Part shown: one piece after another, positions 8,102 through 17,206 of the stretch | Layout: every line of letters begins with the position of its first letter | How positions within the stretch are numbered: the first letter of the stretch is position 1 | From: Microbacterium sp. lyk4-40-TSB-66 | Lineage (GTDB): Bacteria; Actinomycetota; Actinomycetes; Actinomycetales; Microbacteriaceae | Direction of reading: 5' to 3' | Assembly (NCBI RefSeq): GCF_030209475.1 | Contig: NZ_JARVRW010000004.1 | Location: 186,001-250,000 of the forward strand | DNA: 64,000 nt | Program-made: the position numbers and the translations under genes | The notes under the pieces: generated by a model | Database searches by the model: none | Told to the model about the DNA's origin: nothing | Seen by the model: the letters and a program-made list of their open reading frames with translations, nothing else

Positions 8102-9391
8102 TCAGCGCGTGCGCGGCACGTACCGCGGTACCCACCGGATGAAGCCGACGGCGCCGAACACCGCGATCGCTCCCACCGCCCCCACGCCGACCGATATCGA
8201 CGCCACCGCGGTGAGTGCCGATACCAGCAAGGGTGCCACCGCCCCACCGGCATCCGTCAGCGTCCGCCACGATCCGAGGAAGGCGGCGGGCTCGGTGGGT
8301 GGGGCGATGTCGGCGCCGAGGGTGAGCAGGATGCCGCTGGAGAGACCGTTGCCCACCCCGAGCACGGCGGCGAACATGGCGTACCACATGGCCGCGGAGC
8401 CCAGATCGTGGGTGAACGACAGCGCGATGAACCCGGCGCCCATGAGGATCATCGCCGGCAGCGCCGCCCACAGTCGCCCGAAGCGGTCCATCACCTGCCC
8501 GCTGGCGTAGAACAGGGCGAAGTCGATCGCACCCGACACCCCGACCACCACCGCGATCGTGCCGGCATCCAACCCCAGCGAGACACCCCACAGCGGAAGG
8601 ACCACCTGGCGGGCCGAACGTACCGCCGACAGGGAGGCCGCGGCGAGCCCGAGTCGGGCGAGCACGCCGCGGAAGCGCCACATCGTGCGGAAGACGCCCG
8701 CGCGTTCGACCGTGGGGATGGCACCGGTCACGGGCTCGCCGCTGTCCTCCGCCTCACCGGTGGCGGCGGCTGGCCGCTGCGTCGATCCCGCCCCGACGGG
8801 CACGGCCCGCTCGGGGTCGGGGCCGAAGAACACCAGGAGGATCGTCGCGACCTGGCACACGGCGAAGAAGATCACGGACGCCGTCTCGTCGCCGAAGATG
8901 CCCAGCAGCGCCGCCGAGATGAACGGACCGACGAACATGCCCGCGCGGAACGTGCCTCCCAGCAGAGACAGTGCCCGAGCGCGGAAGTGCAGCGGCACGC
9001 GCGTGGTCATGAACGAGTGGCGCGCCAACGCGAACGCCGCCGCGCAGAAGCCGATGAGGAACACCGCCGCCGCGAACACGGCGAGCGATGAGGCGAAGAC
9101 GACGCCGACGAGGCCGGCCAGGACGATGATGCCCGCGACGCCCATGGTCACGCGCTCGCCGAAACGGGCGACGGCCCACCCGGCGGGGATGTTGCCGCAC
9201 AGCTGGCCGACGACGAGGGCGGACGCGACGAGGGCTGCGAGGGCGACGTCGGCGCCGAGCCGGTCGGCGATCACGGGGATGAGGGGGATGACCGCGCCCT
9301 CGCCGATCGCGAAGAGCAGGGTGGGGCCGTAGATCATCGGTGCGAAGCGCACCAGCACGTTCCGGGGAGAGTCGGCTGTCACCGACTCCAC
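8102..9391 (-). CDS. MFS transporter
   Basis: A 429-residue major facilitator superfamily protein with about 12 hydrophobic segments and a charged central loop (ERAVPVGAGSTQRPAAATGE), probably a drug or metabolite exporter; the substrate is unknown. After helix 2 the loop reads VARFGERVTMG, a degenerate form of the family motif A. The start is uncertain: GTG at 9391 or GTG at 9382 are both in frame and neither has a good ribosome site. It is divergent from prfB, with only 17 bases between the starts, so their promoters must overlap or reach into the coding regions. Stop is at 8102-8104. Confidence 0.85.
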   Translation of the reverse strand: MESVTADSPRNVLVRFAPMIYGPTLLFAIGEGAVIPLIPVIADRLGADVALAALVASALVVGQLCGNIPAGWAVARFGERVTMGVAGIIVLAGLVGVVFASSLAVFAAAVFLIGFCAAAFALARHSFMTTRVPLHFRARALSLLGGTFRAGMFVGPFISAALLGIFGDETASVIFFAVCQVATILLVFFGPDPERAVPVGAGSTQRPAAATGEAEDSGEPVTGAIPTVERAGVFRTMWRFRGVLARLGLAAASLSAVRSARQVVLPLWGVSLGLDAGTIAVVVGVSGAIDFALFYASGQVMDRFGRLWAALPAMILMGAGFIALSFTHDLGSAAMWYAMFAAVLGVGNGLSSGILLTLGADIAPPTEPAAFLGSWRTLTDAGGAVAPLLVSALTAVASISVGVGAVGAIAVFGAVGFIRWVPRYVPRTR

Positions 9392-9393
9392 GA

Positions 9394-9399
9394 TAGGCT
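9394..9399 (+). promoter_or_regulatory. Candidate -10 box of prfB
   Basis: TAGGCT lies nine bases before the prfB ATG. Transcription starting about seven bases downstream would leave almost no leader. The same box at the same nine-base distance precedes ftsE (10625-10630). No clear -35 element is visible. Confidence 0.45.
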
Positions 9400-9408
9400 G
9401 GATGCCAA

Positions 9409-10518
9409 ATGCTTGAACTCGATTTGACCGCCGACATCCAGGCGCTGCGCTCGACCTTCGCCGATATCCAGGCCGTGGTCGACGTCGACGCACTCACCGC
9501 AGACATCGCACGTCTCAGCGAAGAGGCCGGCGCCCCCAACCTCTGGGACGACGTCGACAACGCCCAGAAGGTGACCAGCCGCCTCAGCCACAAGCAGGCC
9601 GAGCTCAAGCGCGTCTCCGAGATCGCGCAGCGTCTCGACGACCTCGAGGTGCTCGTCGAGCTCGCCATCGAGATGGACGACGACGAGTCCGCCGACGAGG
9701 CCCGTCGCGAGCTGGCCGCGCTGAAGGACGTGATCGGTCAGCTCGAGGTGCAGACCCTGCTCGACGGCGAGTACGACCCGCGCTCCGCCGTCGTCACGAT
9801 CCGTTCCGGCGCCGGCGGCGACGACGCCACCGACTTCGCCGAGATGCTTCTACGCATGTACCTGCGCTGGTGCGAGCGTCACAAGTACCCCGTGAAGGTC
9901 ATGGACACCTCGTTCGCCGAGGGTGCGGGCATCAAGTCCGCGACCTTCGAGGTCGACGTGCCCTACGCCTACGGCACACTCTCCGTCGAGGCGGGTACTC
10001 ACCGCCTCGCGCGCATCAGCCCCTTCGGTGGTGCCGACAAGCGCCAGACCAGCTTCGCCGCGGTCGAGGTCATCCCGGTGATGGAGGAGGCCGTCGAGGT
10101 CGATGTACCCGAGGGCGACATCCGCGTCGACGTGTTCCGCTCATCCGGACCGGGCGGACAGTCGGTCAACACGACCGACTCGGCCGTGCGCATCACGCAC
10201 CTCCCCACGGGCCTGGTCGTGTCGATGCAGAACGAGAAGTCGCAGATCCAGAACCGCGCCGCCGCCATGCGCGTGCTGCAGACGCGCCTGCTCCTGCTCA
10301 AGCGCGAAGAAGAAGCCGCCAAGAAGAAGGAGCTCGCCGGCACGATCACGGCGAGCTGGGGCGACCAGATGCGCTCCTACTTCCTGTACGGCCAGCAGCT
10401 GGTGAAAGACCTGCGCACCGGCTACGAGGTCGGCAACCCCGCGGTCGTCTTCGACGGCGACCTCGATGGGCTCATCGCCGCCGGCATCCGCTGGCGCAAG
10501 CGCAAAGAAGACGACTGA
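9409..10518 (+). CDS. prfB: Peptide chain release factor 2
   Basis: RF2, 369 residues, recognises UGA and UAA and triggers peptide release on the ribosome. The codon-recognition tripeptide SPF is at 204-206 and the catalytic GGQ at 249-251 ([16 protein letters not shown]). The frame is continuous: the programmed frameshift with an internal UGA that autoregulates prfB in E. coli and many other bacteria is absent. It is followed by a strong hairpin and then ftsE-ftsX-smpB, the usual actinobacterial order. The start is fixed by family alignment ([17 protein letters not shown]) and by the divergent gene ending the intergenic space only 17 bases upstream. Confidence 0.98.
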   Translation: MLELDLTADIQALRSTFADIQAVVDVDALTADIARLSEEAGAPNLWDDVDNAQKVTSRLSHKQAELKRVSEIAQRLDDLEVLVELAIEMDDDESADEARRELAALKDVIGQLEVQTLLDGEYDPRSAVVTIRSGAGGDDATDFAEMLLRMYLRWCERHKYPVKVMDTSFAEGAGIKSATFEVDVPYAYGTLSVEAGTHRLARISPFGGADKRQTSFAAVEVIPVMEEAVEVDVPEGDIRVDVFRSSGPGGQSVNTTDSAVRITHLPTGLVVSMQNEKSQIQNRAAAMRVLQTRLLLLKREEEAAKKKELAGTITASWGDQMRSYFLYGQQLVKDLRTGYEVGNPAVVFDGDLDGLIAAGIRWRKRKEDD

Positions 10519-10536
10519 CACGCCGGTGACGACGAG

Positions 10537-10571
10537 CCCTGTGGATGCCGAGGAGACCGGCATCCACAGGG
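10537..10571. terminator. Rho-independent terminator after prfB, built from an inverted GGATGCC pair
   Basis: CCCTGTGGATGCCG (10537-10550) pairs perfectly over 14 bp with CGGCATCCACAGGG (10558-10571) across a 7-base loop, followed by TTCTCTCGTTT. The stem contains one GGATGCC and one GGCATCC. Confidence 0.9.
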
Positions 10572-10624
10572 TTCTCTCGTTTCGTGACACGGCGCGTCCT
10601 GACGGCGTGCCCCCGACCCGCGCT

Positions 10625-10630
10625 TAGGCT
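10625..10630 (+). promoter_or_regulatory. Candidate -10 box of ftsE
   Basis: TAGGCT nine bases before the ftsE ATG, following the prfB terminator. The box and spacing are identical to those of prfB. Confidence 0.45.
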
Positions 10631-10639
10631 CATCGAGCC

Positions 10640-11722
10640 ATGATCCGGTTCGAAAACGTCACCAAGCGGTATCGCGGCACCGCGAAGCCCGCCCTCAGCG
10701 CCGTCGACTTCGAAGTGCAGCGCGGGGAGTTCGTCTTCCTCGTGGGCGCTTCGGGGTCGGGTAAGTCGTCGTGCCTGCAGCTGATCCTGCGCGCCGAGAC
10801 GCCCAGCGAGGGGCGCGTGGTCGTGCTCGGTCGGGACCTCCGCACCCTGTCCAACCGCAAGGTGCCCTACTTCCGCCGCGAGATCGGCTCGGTCTTCCAG
10901 GACTTCCGGTTGCTGCCGAACAAGACCGTGTTCCAGAACGTGGCGTTCACGCTGCAGGTGACCGGGTCGTCGCGCGGGTTCATCCAGCAGGCCGTTCCCG
11001 AGGTGCTCGCCCTCGTCGGCCTCGACGGCAAAGAGAAGCGTCTGCCGCACGAGTTGTCGGGTGGGGAGCAGCAGCGTGTCGCCATCGCGCGCGCCCTGGT
11101 CAACCGCCCCCAGGTACTGCTCGCCGACGAGCCGACCGGAAACCTCGACCCCGGCACCTCCACCGACATCATGCGCCTGCTCGCGCGCATCAACGCCGGC
11201 GGCACGACCGTCGTCATGGCCACGCACGAGGCCGGCTTCGTCGACCAGATGCAACGGCGGGTGATCGAGCTCAGCGGTGGCGAGATGGTGCGCGATGAGC
11301 GCGGAGGCGGCTACGGCGACACCGCCAGCATCCCGCGTCTGACCCCCGAGGTCGAGAAGGGCGCGGCCGCCGTCGCCGCCCTCTCGGCGGTGCTCGAGGT
11401 GCAGCGCGAGGTCACGGGCCGCACGGGCCCCCTGCAGCCGCTCCCGACGACGGATCCCGCACCGGCACCGCGTGCGGAACAGACTCCGGATGCCGAGCCC
11501 GCACCGCGTGCGGAACGGGTGGCGGGAGCCGCCCCCGATGCGGCGGCAGCGACGGCGACGGCTGACGCCGCCGACGAGCCCACCCGGCAGCCGCGCGAGC
11601 CGGGGACGAACACGGGGTTCATCCCGGTCACGACCCCCCAGGTCGACGAGCTCGGCCTCGCCGACCGTCTGGGCCTCGGCAAGAAGACGGACAGCAACGA
11701 CGAAGTGGGGCCCACGTCATGA
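10640..11722 (+). CDS. ftsE: Cell division ATP-binding protein FtsE, C-terminally extended
   Basis: FtsE is the ABC ATPase that with FtsX activates peptidoglycan hydrolases (RipC-type in actinobacteria) at the septum. Walker A GASGSGKS is at 36-43, the signature LSGGEQ at 139-144, and Walker B LLADEP at about 160-165. The ATPase domain ends near residue 225, but the protein is 360 residues: the extra 135 are Pro/Ala/Thr-rich, low complexity and probably disordered (a [17 protein letters not shown] repeat), ending in a short conserved-looking helix [16 protein letters not shown]. The stop overlaps the ftsX ATG by 4 bases (ATGA), so the two are translationally coupled. Confidence 0.97.
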   Translation: MIRFENVTKRYRGTAKPALSAVDFEVQRGEFVFLVGASGSGKSSCLQLILRAETPSEGRVVVLGRDLRTLSNRKVPYFRREIGSVFQDFRLLPNKTVFQNVAFTLQVTGSSRGFIQQAVPEVLALVGLDGKEKRLPHELSGGEQQRVAIARALVNRPQVLLADEPTGNLDPGTSTDIMRLLARINAGGTTVVMATHEAGFVDQMQRRVIELSGGEMVRDERGGGYGDTASIPRLTPEVEKGAAAVAALSAVLEVQREVTGRTGPLQPLPTTDPAPAPRAEQTPDAEPAPRAERVAGAAPDAAAATATADAADEPTRQPREPGTNTGFIPVTTPQVDELGLADRLGLGKKTDSNDEVGPTS

Positions 11723-12636
11723 GGTTGGGGCTCATCCTGTCGGAGGCCTTCACGGGTCTCCGCCGCAACGCGTCGATGGTGATCTCGGTCATCCTCGTCA
11801 CCTTCGTCTCGCTGACCTTCGTCGGTGCGGCGATGCTCATGCAGATGCAGATCGGCAAGATGCAGTCGTACTGGGCCGACCGCGCCCAGGTGGCGGTGTT
11901 CATGTGCGCGTCCTCGTCGAACGTGCCGACCTGCAATGCGGGGGAGCCGGCGACGCAGCAGCAGATCGACGACGTCAAGGCGACGCTCGATGGGCAGGCG
12001 CTCGCGCCGCTCATCCGCGACTACACGTTCCAGACGAGCGACGAGGTGTTCGCCGACGCCCAGCAGCAGTTGCCGGAGGACATCCTCGGAGTCGTCACAG
12101 CCGACCAGTTCAACGCGACCTTCAGCATCAACCTGGTGGATCAGCGTCAGTCGGATGTGATCACCGAGGCGTTCAGCGGCCAGGCGGGTGTCGAGGACGT
12201 CCAAGACCAGCTGCAGTACCTCGAGCCGTTGTTCCAGGCACTGACGGTCGCGACCTACGTCGCCGTCGGCATCGCCGGTCTCATGCTGATCGCCGCGGTG
12301 CTGCTGATCGCCACCACCATCCGCCTGTCGGCGTTCGCGCGTCGACGAGAGCTGGGCATCATGCGGCTCGTGGGGGCGTCCAACCGCTTCATCCAGACAC
12401 CGTTCGTCGTCGAGGGCGTGCTCGCCGCCCTGGTCGGTTCGGCACTCGCGAGCGTCGCGGTCTGGGCGATCGTCGGCGTGGGAGTGAACCAGTACCTGCG
12501 CGATCGCATCGGGTTCATCACATCGTGGGTCGATGTCGGCGACGTCGCCGTCGTCATCCCCGTCATCGTCGTCGTCGGCGTGATCCTCGCCGCCCTCAGC
12601 GCCAGCTTCGCCATCCGGCGGTGGCTGCGCACCTGA
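11719..12636 (+). CDS. ftsX: Cell division protein FtsX
   Basis: The membrane subunit of the FtsEX complex, 305 residues. It has a cytoplasmic N-terminus ([17 protein letters not shown]), TM1 near residues 20-45, a large extracellular loop (about 50-175) that contacts wall hydrolases, and three further membrane segments near 175-205, 225-250 and 275-300. The loop contains a pair of cysteines ([15 protein letters not shown]), a feature seen in other actinobacterial FtsX proteins. It overlaps ftsE by 4 bases and is followed 54 bases later by smpB. Confidence 0.97.
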   Translation: MRLGLILSEAFTGLRRNASMVISVILVTFVSLTFVGAAMLMQMQIGKMQSYWADRAQVAVFMCASSSNVPTCNAGEPATQQQIDDVKATLDGQALAPLIRDYTFQTSDEVFADAQQQLPEDILGVVTADQFNATFSINLVDQRQSDVITEAFSGQAGVEDVQDQLQYLEPLFQALTVATYVAVGIAGLMLIAAVLLIATTIRLSAFARRRELGIMRLVGASNRFIQTPFVVEGVLAALVGSALASVAVWAIVGVGVNQYLRDRIGFITSWVDVGDVAVVIPVIVVVGVILAALSASFAIRRWLRT

Positions 12637-12690
12637 GCGTGGGGTAAACTGTAAGGCTCTGTGTGCCCATGATCATGAGGAGGTGGCACC

Positions 12691-13167
12691 ATGCCTCGTG
12701 AGCAGGGTGAAAAGCTCATCGCGTCCAACAAGAAGGCGCGTCACGACTACGCCATCGAGAAGACCTACGAGGCCGGTCTGATCCTGACCGGTACCGAGGT
12801 GAAGTCGCTGCGGCAGGGTCGCGCGAACCTCACCGACGGCTACGCCTACATCGACGGCGGACAGGCATTCCTCGACGCGGTGCACATCCCCGAGTACTCG
12901 CAGGGGCACTGGACGAATCACTCCGCCAAGCGCACCCGCAAGCTGCTGCTCCACAAAGAGGAGATCATCAAGCTCTCCCACGCCGTCTCAGCGGGCGGGT
13001 ACACCCTCGTGCCGTTGCGGCTGTACTTCCTCGACGGTCGCGCCAAGGTCGAGATCGCCGTGGCGAAGGGTAAGCGCGAGTTCGAGAAGCGTCAGACGAT
13101 CCGTGAGCGCGAAGACAAGCGCGAGGCGGAGCGTGCCATGCGGACGAAGAACCGGCTGGGCGACTGA
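12691..13167 (+). CDS. smpB: SsrA-binding protein SmpB
   Basis: SmpB, 158 residues, binds tmRNA and delivers it to stalled ribosomes for trans-translation. The core GTEVKSLRQGRANLTDGYA is intact, as is the lysine/arginine-rich C-terminal tail (RQTIREREDKREAERAMRTK) that enters the empty decoding channel. The ATG has a strong GAGGAGG site eight bases upstream. GTAAACTGTAAGG at 12645-12657 could provide a separate promoter. Its RNA partner ssrA lies 850 bases downstream, separated by one antisense gene. Confidence 0.98.
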   Translation: MPREQGEKLIASNKKARHDYAIEKTYEAGLILTGTEVKSLRQGRANLTDGYAYIDGGQAFLDAVHIPEYSQGHWTNHSAKRTRKLLLHKEEIIKLSHAVSAGGYTLVPLRLYFLDGRAKVEIAVAKGKREFEKRQTIREREDKREAERAMRTKNRLGD

Positions 13168-13209
13168 CGGTCCTTCGAGGGGCGCCATCGGGGTCTCAGG
13201 CCGGGCGGG

Positions 13210-13866
13210 TCACTCCGCGCGGAAGCGTCCCTCCACCACCGACGTCACCTCGATCTCGGGCGGCTGCAGGCTGAACGACGGGCCGGCGTCGGCGCGGGCG
13301 GCCATCAGACGTGCGCCCATCGGCGACGGCGAGTCGGGGCGACCGCCGAGCAGTCCGACGTCGGCGATCTCGACGGCGGCGACCGATGCGAGGCCCAGGG
13401 CGTCGGCGTAGGCCGTGGCGCGCTCGACGGCCACGTGAACGGCTTCTGCCGCGACCTCTCGCTCCACCCGGGCGCGGGTGTCGGGGGAGAGGCGCCACTC
13501 GACCGCCGTGACCTGCACGTCGTCGGACTCGGCGACGTCGCCGAGCCACCACGACAGGGCGCCGGCGTCGGTGAAGGTCGCCGACAGTTCGACGCTGGCG
13601 TGGTGCACGAGGGGGAGCTGCGCACCGTCGTTGTTCCACGGGCGGTCAGACCACACCGAGACGCGGGCGCTCGACCACTCCGACACCTCTCCGGAGCGGA
13701 GGTGTGCGACCAGGCCGTCCTGCACGGTCGATGCACGCTCCTGCGCCCGCTCGACGACGGGGCCGCGCGTGGGGCCGTCGGTGGAGACGGTGACGCGCAC
13801 CGCCGCCTCTTCGGCGCGGACGCGCGAGTTGCTCTCGCCTCGGACGGTGATGACGACGTCGCTCAT
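13210..13866 (-). CDS. SIMPL domain-containing protein (DUF541)
   Basis: A 218-residue protein of the SIMPL family (periplasmic or cytoplasmic oligomer-forming beta proteins; function poorly known). The N-terminus VVITVRGESNSRVRAEEAAV is the typical first strand, and the middle contains VEWRLSPDTRARVEREVAAEAVHVAVERATAYADALG in the family's helix position (shown here only to locate it, residues about 125-160). No signal peptide is seen, so this copy appears cytoplasmic, unlike many Gram-negative members. It lies antisense between smpB and ssrA. Start is the ATG at 13866. Confidence 0.85.
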   Translation of the reverse strand: MSDVVITVRGESNSRVRAEEAAVRVTVSTDGPTRGPVVERAQERASTVQDGLVAHLRSGEVSEWSSARVSVWSDRPWNNDGAQLPLVHHASVELSATFTDAGALSWWLGDVAESDDVQVTAVEWRLSPDTRARVEREVAAEAVHVAVERATAYADALGLASVAAVEIADVGLLGGRPDSPSPMGARLMAARADAGPSFSLQPPEIEVTSVVEGRFRAE

Positions 13867-14015
13867 GCAAGGGAGCCTACGGGACGGGCGTCCGGGAGCC
13901 AGGGATGGGAATCATGGCACTCCGCGAACCGTTGTAGAGTAGGAGGCTCGGGTGTTCCGGCATCCGAGTTGGCAACTCAACAGCGTGACAACGGCCGCTC
14001 CTTCACGGAGTTCCC

Positions 14016-14382
14016 GGGGCTGATCGGTTTCGACAGCGCCTGCGAACCCGCGAGAAGCGGGCCGAGGATGTGGGGTTATCTCGTAAACGCTCCCTGCAAA
14101 ACAATAAGTGCCGATGCTAAGCGCACTGACTTCGCCCTCGCTGCGTAAGCGAGCCCGATAGTCCGTCAGACCGTGTGTGACCCCGCCACGGAATCTGGCG
14201 TCATTTAGGGGTCTTGCTGTGTGACGGCGTCTGGACGTCACGCGGGACTTTTCCCAGGCTGGGCTCGTCGACTTAGGTGTCTGTGACAAAGGTCGGAGCC
14301 GAGCAGAACGTCTGCACAGACTGCGCCCGGAGAAAACGCGGAGACCCAGCGTTGGACGGGGGTTCGATTCCCCCCAGCTCCA
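14016..14382 (+). ncRNA. ssrA: tmRNA (transfer-messenger RNA)
   Basis: A 367-nt tmRNA. The 5' end GGGGCTG pairs with CAGCTCC at the 3' end (one G-T), followed by discriminator A. The T-arm is GGGGGTTCGATTCCCCC, and the 3' CCA is not encoded. The tag reading frame is 14110-14148 and gives ADAKRTDFALAA then TAA; the resume codon is GCC after AAACAATAAGT, the same context as other actinobacterial tmRNAs. The tag ends ALAA, the usual ClpXP/ClpAP degron. It partners with SmpB, encoded upstream. Confidence 0.98.
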
Positions 14383-14408
14383 CGAGCCGTTGTCACGAAG
14401 AGTTGCAC

Positions 14409-14456
14409 GAAGAAGCCCCCGCTCCCGCCCGTTTCGGCGGGGGCGGGGGCTTCTTC
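14409..14456. terminator. Strong terminator hairpin after ssrA
   Basis: GAAGAAGCCCCCGCTCCCGCC (split as 14409-14429) pairs over 21 positions with 14436-14456, with one G-T, around the loop CGTTTC. It is 27 bases past the tmRNA 3' end and lies upstream of the convergent YaeQ gene. Confidence 0.9.
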
Positions 14457-14562
14457 GCGTGACCGCGGTCCGTTCTCGCGGGCGGAGCCTGGAACGGCGC
14501 GTCGAGGGATCGGTGGCGAAGCCGAGCGGCCTCGTCGTCGACCGCACCGGCGGCCGGGTCCC

Positions 14563-15102
14563 TCAGCCCGCGCTGCGGGTGTGTATGTCGCTCTCGCCCG
14601 AGATGTCGTTGAGTTCGAGGTAGACGCGATTCTCGGTGCGGGTCAGCGTGGCGGTGCTGCGGCGCTCGAGACCCCCGGCGACACGCTCGATGAAGCCGGG
14701 GTCGAAGCTGTGCAGGAGCACCTCGTCGGCGCGGTGGATGCGCTTGCCCGCCCAGGCCGCCGACACCTTGTCGGGGTCGCGGTGGGTGTAGACGGCGACG
14801 CGTTCGGCTTTCATGCTCCCGGTGTGCAGGCGTGCGGCATCCGGTGCACCGACCTCGATCCACGCCACGAGCGCCCCGGTGAGGTCCTTCACCATGACGG
14901 CCGGCTCGTCGGTGGCTGCGACGCCCTCGCTGAAGGCGATGCCCTCCTCGTACTCGAGGCAGTAGGCGAGCACCCGGGTGAGCATGTAGGGCGCGGTCTC
15001 GGACGGATGCCGTGCGACCCGCAGCTGCAGCTCGTCGTAGACGCCGCGATCGACGTCGGAGAGCTGCACCGTGAAGGTGTGAATGGTCGAGCCGATAGCC
15101 AC
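14563..15102 (-). CDS. YaeQ family protein
   Basis: A 179-residue YaeQ-family protein, a PD-(D/E)XK-nuclease-like fold of unknown role. Recognised from the start MAIGSTIHTFTVQLSDVDRG, the central LAYCLEYEEGIAFSEGVA, and WIEVGAPDAARLHTGSMKAE, which carries the family's conserved Glu/Lys positions. Length matches the family (about 180). It is convergent with ssrA and divergent from the small gene at 15188. ATG at 15102. Confidence 0.9.
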   Translation of the reverse strand: MAIGSTIHTFTVQLSDVDRGVYDELQLRVARHPSETAPYMLTRVLAYCLEYEEGIAFSEGVAATDEPAVMVKDLTGALVAWIEVGAPDAARLHTGSMKAERVAVYTHRDPDKVSAAWAGKRIHRADEVLLHSFDPGFIERVAGGLERRSTATLTRTENRVYLELNDISGESDIHTRSAG

Positions 15103-15187
15103 GACGACCGAGCCTACGCGAGCGGGCGCTGCCTTCGTGTCCGTGCAGCGCTTGTCCGGCCCCGTGGGCGGCGTCTAGCGTCGGAGG

Positions 15188-15454
15188 ATGCCTGACCCTC
15201 GCGCGCTCCGCATCGACGTCGGCCCCTTCCACCTCGCGCCCACGCCCGACGCCTCCACGTGGACCGCGGTTCCCCGAGGAGACGCCGTGGACGCGGCATC
15301 CGGAATCACGGCGGGCTGGAGCGAGTGGGTCGCTTTCGCGGCGCGCGTGCTGCGCGCCGACGAACTGTGGCGCGCCGTCGAGGCGCGCGGCGACGCGTGG
15401 GACGAGGGATTCGCCGCGGCCCGGAATGCTGCGGCGGTGAATCCGTACCGCTGA
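15188..15454 (+). CDS. Hypothetical protein, 88 residues
   Basis: I do not recognise a family. The codon usage (G/C-rich third positions) and a GGAGG-like stretch just upstream support real coding. The sequence is acidic and alanine-rich with several tryptophans (STWTAV, GWSEWVAFAARVLRADELWRA). The C-terminal half looks like two amphipathic helices. No signal, membrane segment or cysteine is present. It starts 85 bases from the divergent YaeQ gene. Confidence 0.6.
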   Translation: MPDPRALRIDVGPFHLAPTPDASTWTAVPRGDAVDAASGITAGWSEWVAFAARVLRADELWRAVEARGDAWDEGFAAARNAAAVNPYR

Positions 15455-15492
15455 CCCGCACGGCTGCAGCGGGGGAGCGGTCGCGTCGCGGG

Positions 15493-16065
15493 TCAGCGCG
15501 GGGTGTCGACGAGGATCAGGCTCTGCCGGGTGTCCGCGAGCTTCACGAACCCGTCACCGAACAGGTATGTCAGGCCGTATCCATCGACCCCGCGGCCACC
15601 GAGCCACTCGGGGTTCTCGGTGACGTAGGTGCCGTCGTCGTCGACCTCGACCTTCCAGCCGGAGGCGACGAGCTCCTTCTGGGCCGTGGCTGCGGTCGCG
15701 GCGTCGATCGGCGCCCATCCGAAGATCTGTACGCGGTCGGAAGCGATCTTCTGATCGCCCCACTTGCACTGGATGCCGTCCTCGAGCGCGATCGCTCCGA
15801 TGCGGAAGGGCTCCTGCTGCGTGACCCACCCGATGCTCGTGAAGTCGTCGGCGGTCGCCTGCGGGATGATGTTCTCGCATGTGGGGTCGGGCGTCTCGGA
15901 TGCGGCTGTCGCCGTCGTCTCCGGGGCCGCGATCGTCGGGCCCGCCGCCGACTCGGCGACACTGGGTGCGGTCTCGGGGGCGGGGCCCGTACAGGCGGTG
16001 AGCAGCACGGCGGCCAGGAGCCCTCCAGCCGCCGCCCACGCGGCGCGCCGACGCCCGCCCGTCAC
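15493..16065 (-). CDS. Secreted lipoprotein, 190 residues
   Basis: A probable membrane-anchored lipoprotein. The N-terminus has RRR, a hydrophobic core AAGGLLAAVLL and the lipobox LTAC, followed by a Thr/Ala/Pro-rich tether. The mature domain (about residues 50-190) contains CENIIPQATADDF and a second cysteine in GIQCKWGD, possibly a disulphide pair. No family is confidently recognised; it resembles small actinobacterial lipoproteins near wall or transport genes. The GTG start at 16065 overlaps the stop of the upstream hisN-like gene by 4 bases (GTGA), so it is translationally coupled. Confidence 0.8.
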   Translation of the reverse strand: MTGGRRRAAWAAAGGLLAAVLLTACTGPAPETAPSVAESAAGPTIAAPETTATAASETPDPTCENIIPQATADDFTSIGWVTQQEPFRIGAIALEDGIQCKWGDQKIASDRVQIFGWAPIDAATAATAQKELVASGWKVEVDDDGTYVTENPEWLGGRGVDGYGLTYLFGDGFVKLADTRQSLILVDTPR

Positions 16066-16877
16066 CGCGGGTCCTCGCCGTGCAGGAGGGCGAAGAAATC
16101 GTCGTGCAGGACGCCGTTGGTCGCGAACGACGATCCCGCGTCGAGACGGTCGGAGCCGTCGAAGGCGGTGAACCGGCCGCCGGCTTCGCGCACGATCGGG
16201 GCGATCGCGGCGATGTCGTACTCCTTCACGTCGAACTCGGCGACGAGTTCCAGCCGGCCCTCGGCGAGCCACATGTACGGCAGCGCGTCGCCGTAGGCAC
16301 GATCGCGCCAGACCGCGCGCGCCAGACGTTCGAGCGCGGGCACGAGCTCGACTCCGTCCCACTGCTGGATGCTCTGGAAGCTGATGCTCGAAGCACCGAC
16401 CTCACCCACGCCGGACACCCGGATGCCGCGCGTTTCACCCGATGCCGTGGTCGTCCAGGCGCCGTGACCGACTGCGGCCCACCAGCGGCGTCCGATGGCG
16501 GGCTGGCTCACGACGCCGACCTGGGGCACGCCGTCGACGGAGAGGGCGATCAGCGTCGCCCACACCGGGATCCCGCGCATGTAGTTGTGCGTGCCGTCGA
16601 TGGGGTCGATGACCCACCGGCGGGACGTGTCGCCGGACGAGCCGTACTCCTCGCCCAGAACGGCGTCGTCGGGCCTCTCGGCATCGAGGATCGCGCGGAT
16701 CGCGCGCTCGGTCTCGAGGTCGGCCTCGGTCACGTGCGTGCGGTCGGGTTTGGTGTCGATGCGGAGGTCTGCCGCGTCGAAGCGGCGCATCGATACGGCG
16801 TCGGCGGCGTCGGCCAGGCGCAGGGCGAGGGCGAGGTCGTCGGTGAGGGTCGGAGGCGTCGCTTCGATCGGGGACAC
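16062..16877 (-). CDS. hisN: Inositol monophosphatase family phosphatase, probably histidinol-phosphatase
   Basis: A 271-residue Mg-dependent phosphatase of the IMPase superfamily. The metal-site motif GEE is near 75-77, and DPIDGTHNYMRGIPVWATLI starts at residue 91; the third motif, EYDIAAIAPIVREAGG, is near residues 215-230. The DGTHNYMRGIPVWATLI form is the one I associate with actinobacterial HisN (histidinol-phosphate to histidinol) rather than inositol phosphatases, but substrate assignment is an inference. Start is GTG at 16877. It is the first gene of a two-gene operon with the lipoprotein. Confidence 0.88.
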   Translation of the reverse strand: MSPIEATPPTLTDDLALALRLADAADAVSMRRFDAADLRIDTKPDRTHVTEADLETERAIRAILDAERPDDAVLGEEYGSSGDTSRRWVIDPIDGTHNYMRGIPVWATLIALSVDGVPQVGVVSQPAIGRRWWAAVGHGAWTTTASGETRGIRVSGVGEVGASSISFQSIQQWDGVELVPALERLARAVWRDRAYGDALPYMWLAEGRLELVAEFDVKEYDIAAIAPIVREAGGRFTAFDGSDRLDAGSSFATNGVLHDDFFALLHGEDPR

Positions 16878-16980
16878 GGCTCAAGGATACGGTCGACCGG
16901 CGGCCGATTTGGCGCGCCCGCGTCACGCCTGGTAACGTAATCCCTCGGTTCGGAACGTGAGTTTCGGTCCGAAACGGAAT

Positions 16981-17056
16981 GCACCTCTAGCTCAATCGGC
17001 AGAGCAACTGACTCTTAATCAGTGGGTTCTGGGTTCAAGTCCCAGGGGGTGCACCA
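16981..17056 (+). tRNA. tRNA-Lys (anticodon CTT)
   Basis: GCACCTC pairs with GGGGTGC; the anticodon loop CTCTTAA is enclosed by ACTGA/TCAGT and gives CTT (reads AAG). The T-arm is CTGGGTTCAAGTCCCAG. The discriminator A at 17053 is followed by an encoded CCA (17054-17056). Confidence 0.97.
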
Positions 17057-17061
17057 CTCGA

Positions 17062-17101
17062 GAAGCCCGGTCTCTCATCGTGAGATGAGACGCCGGGCTT
17101 C
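17062..17101. terminator. Terminator hairpin after tRNA-Lys
   Basis: GAAGCCCGG and CTCATC on the left arm pair with GATGAG and CCGGGCTTC on the right arm around GTGA, with a two-base internal mismatch. It begins six bases past the tRNA CCA. Confidence 0.75.
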
Positions 17102-17206
17102 CGTCGTTCACGGGTGCGACCGACCGGTCGATCAACGCGCCGCGCGGGCTGCCGTTGTCCACGAGCCCGCCTCGCGAGGGCCTCGGGCGGGGTCGTCCGG
17201 GGTCGC

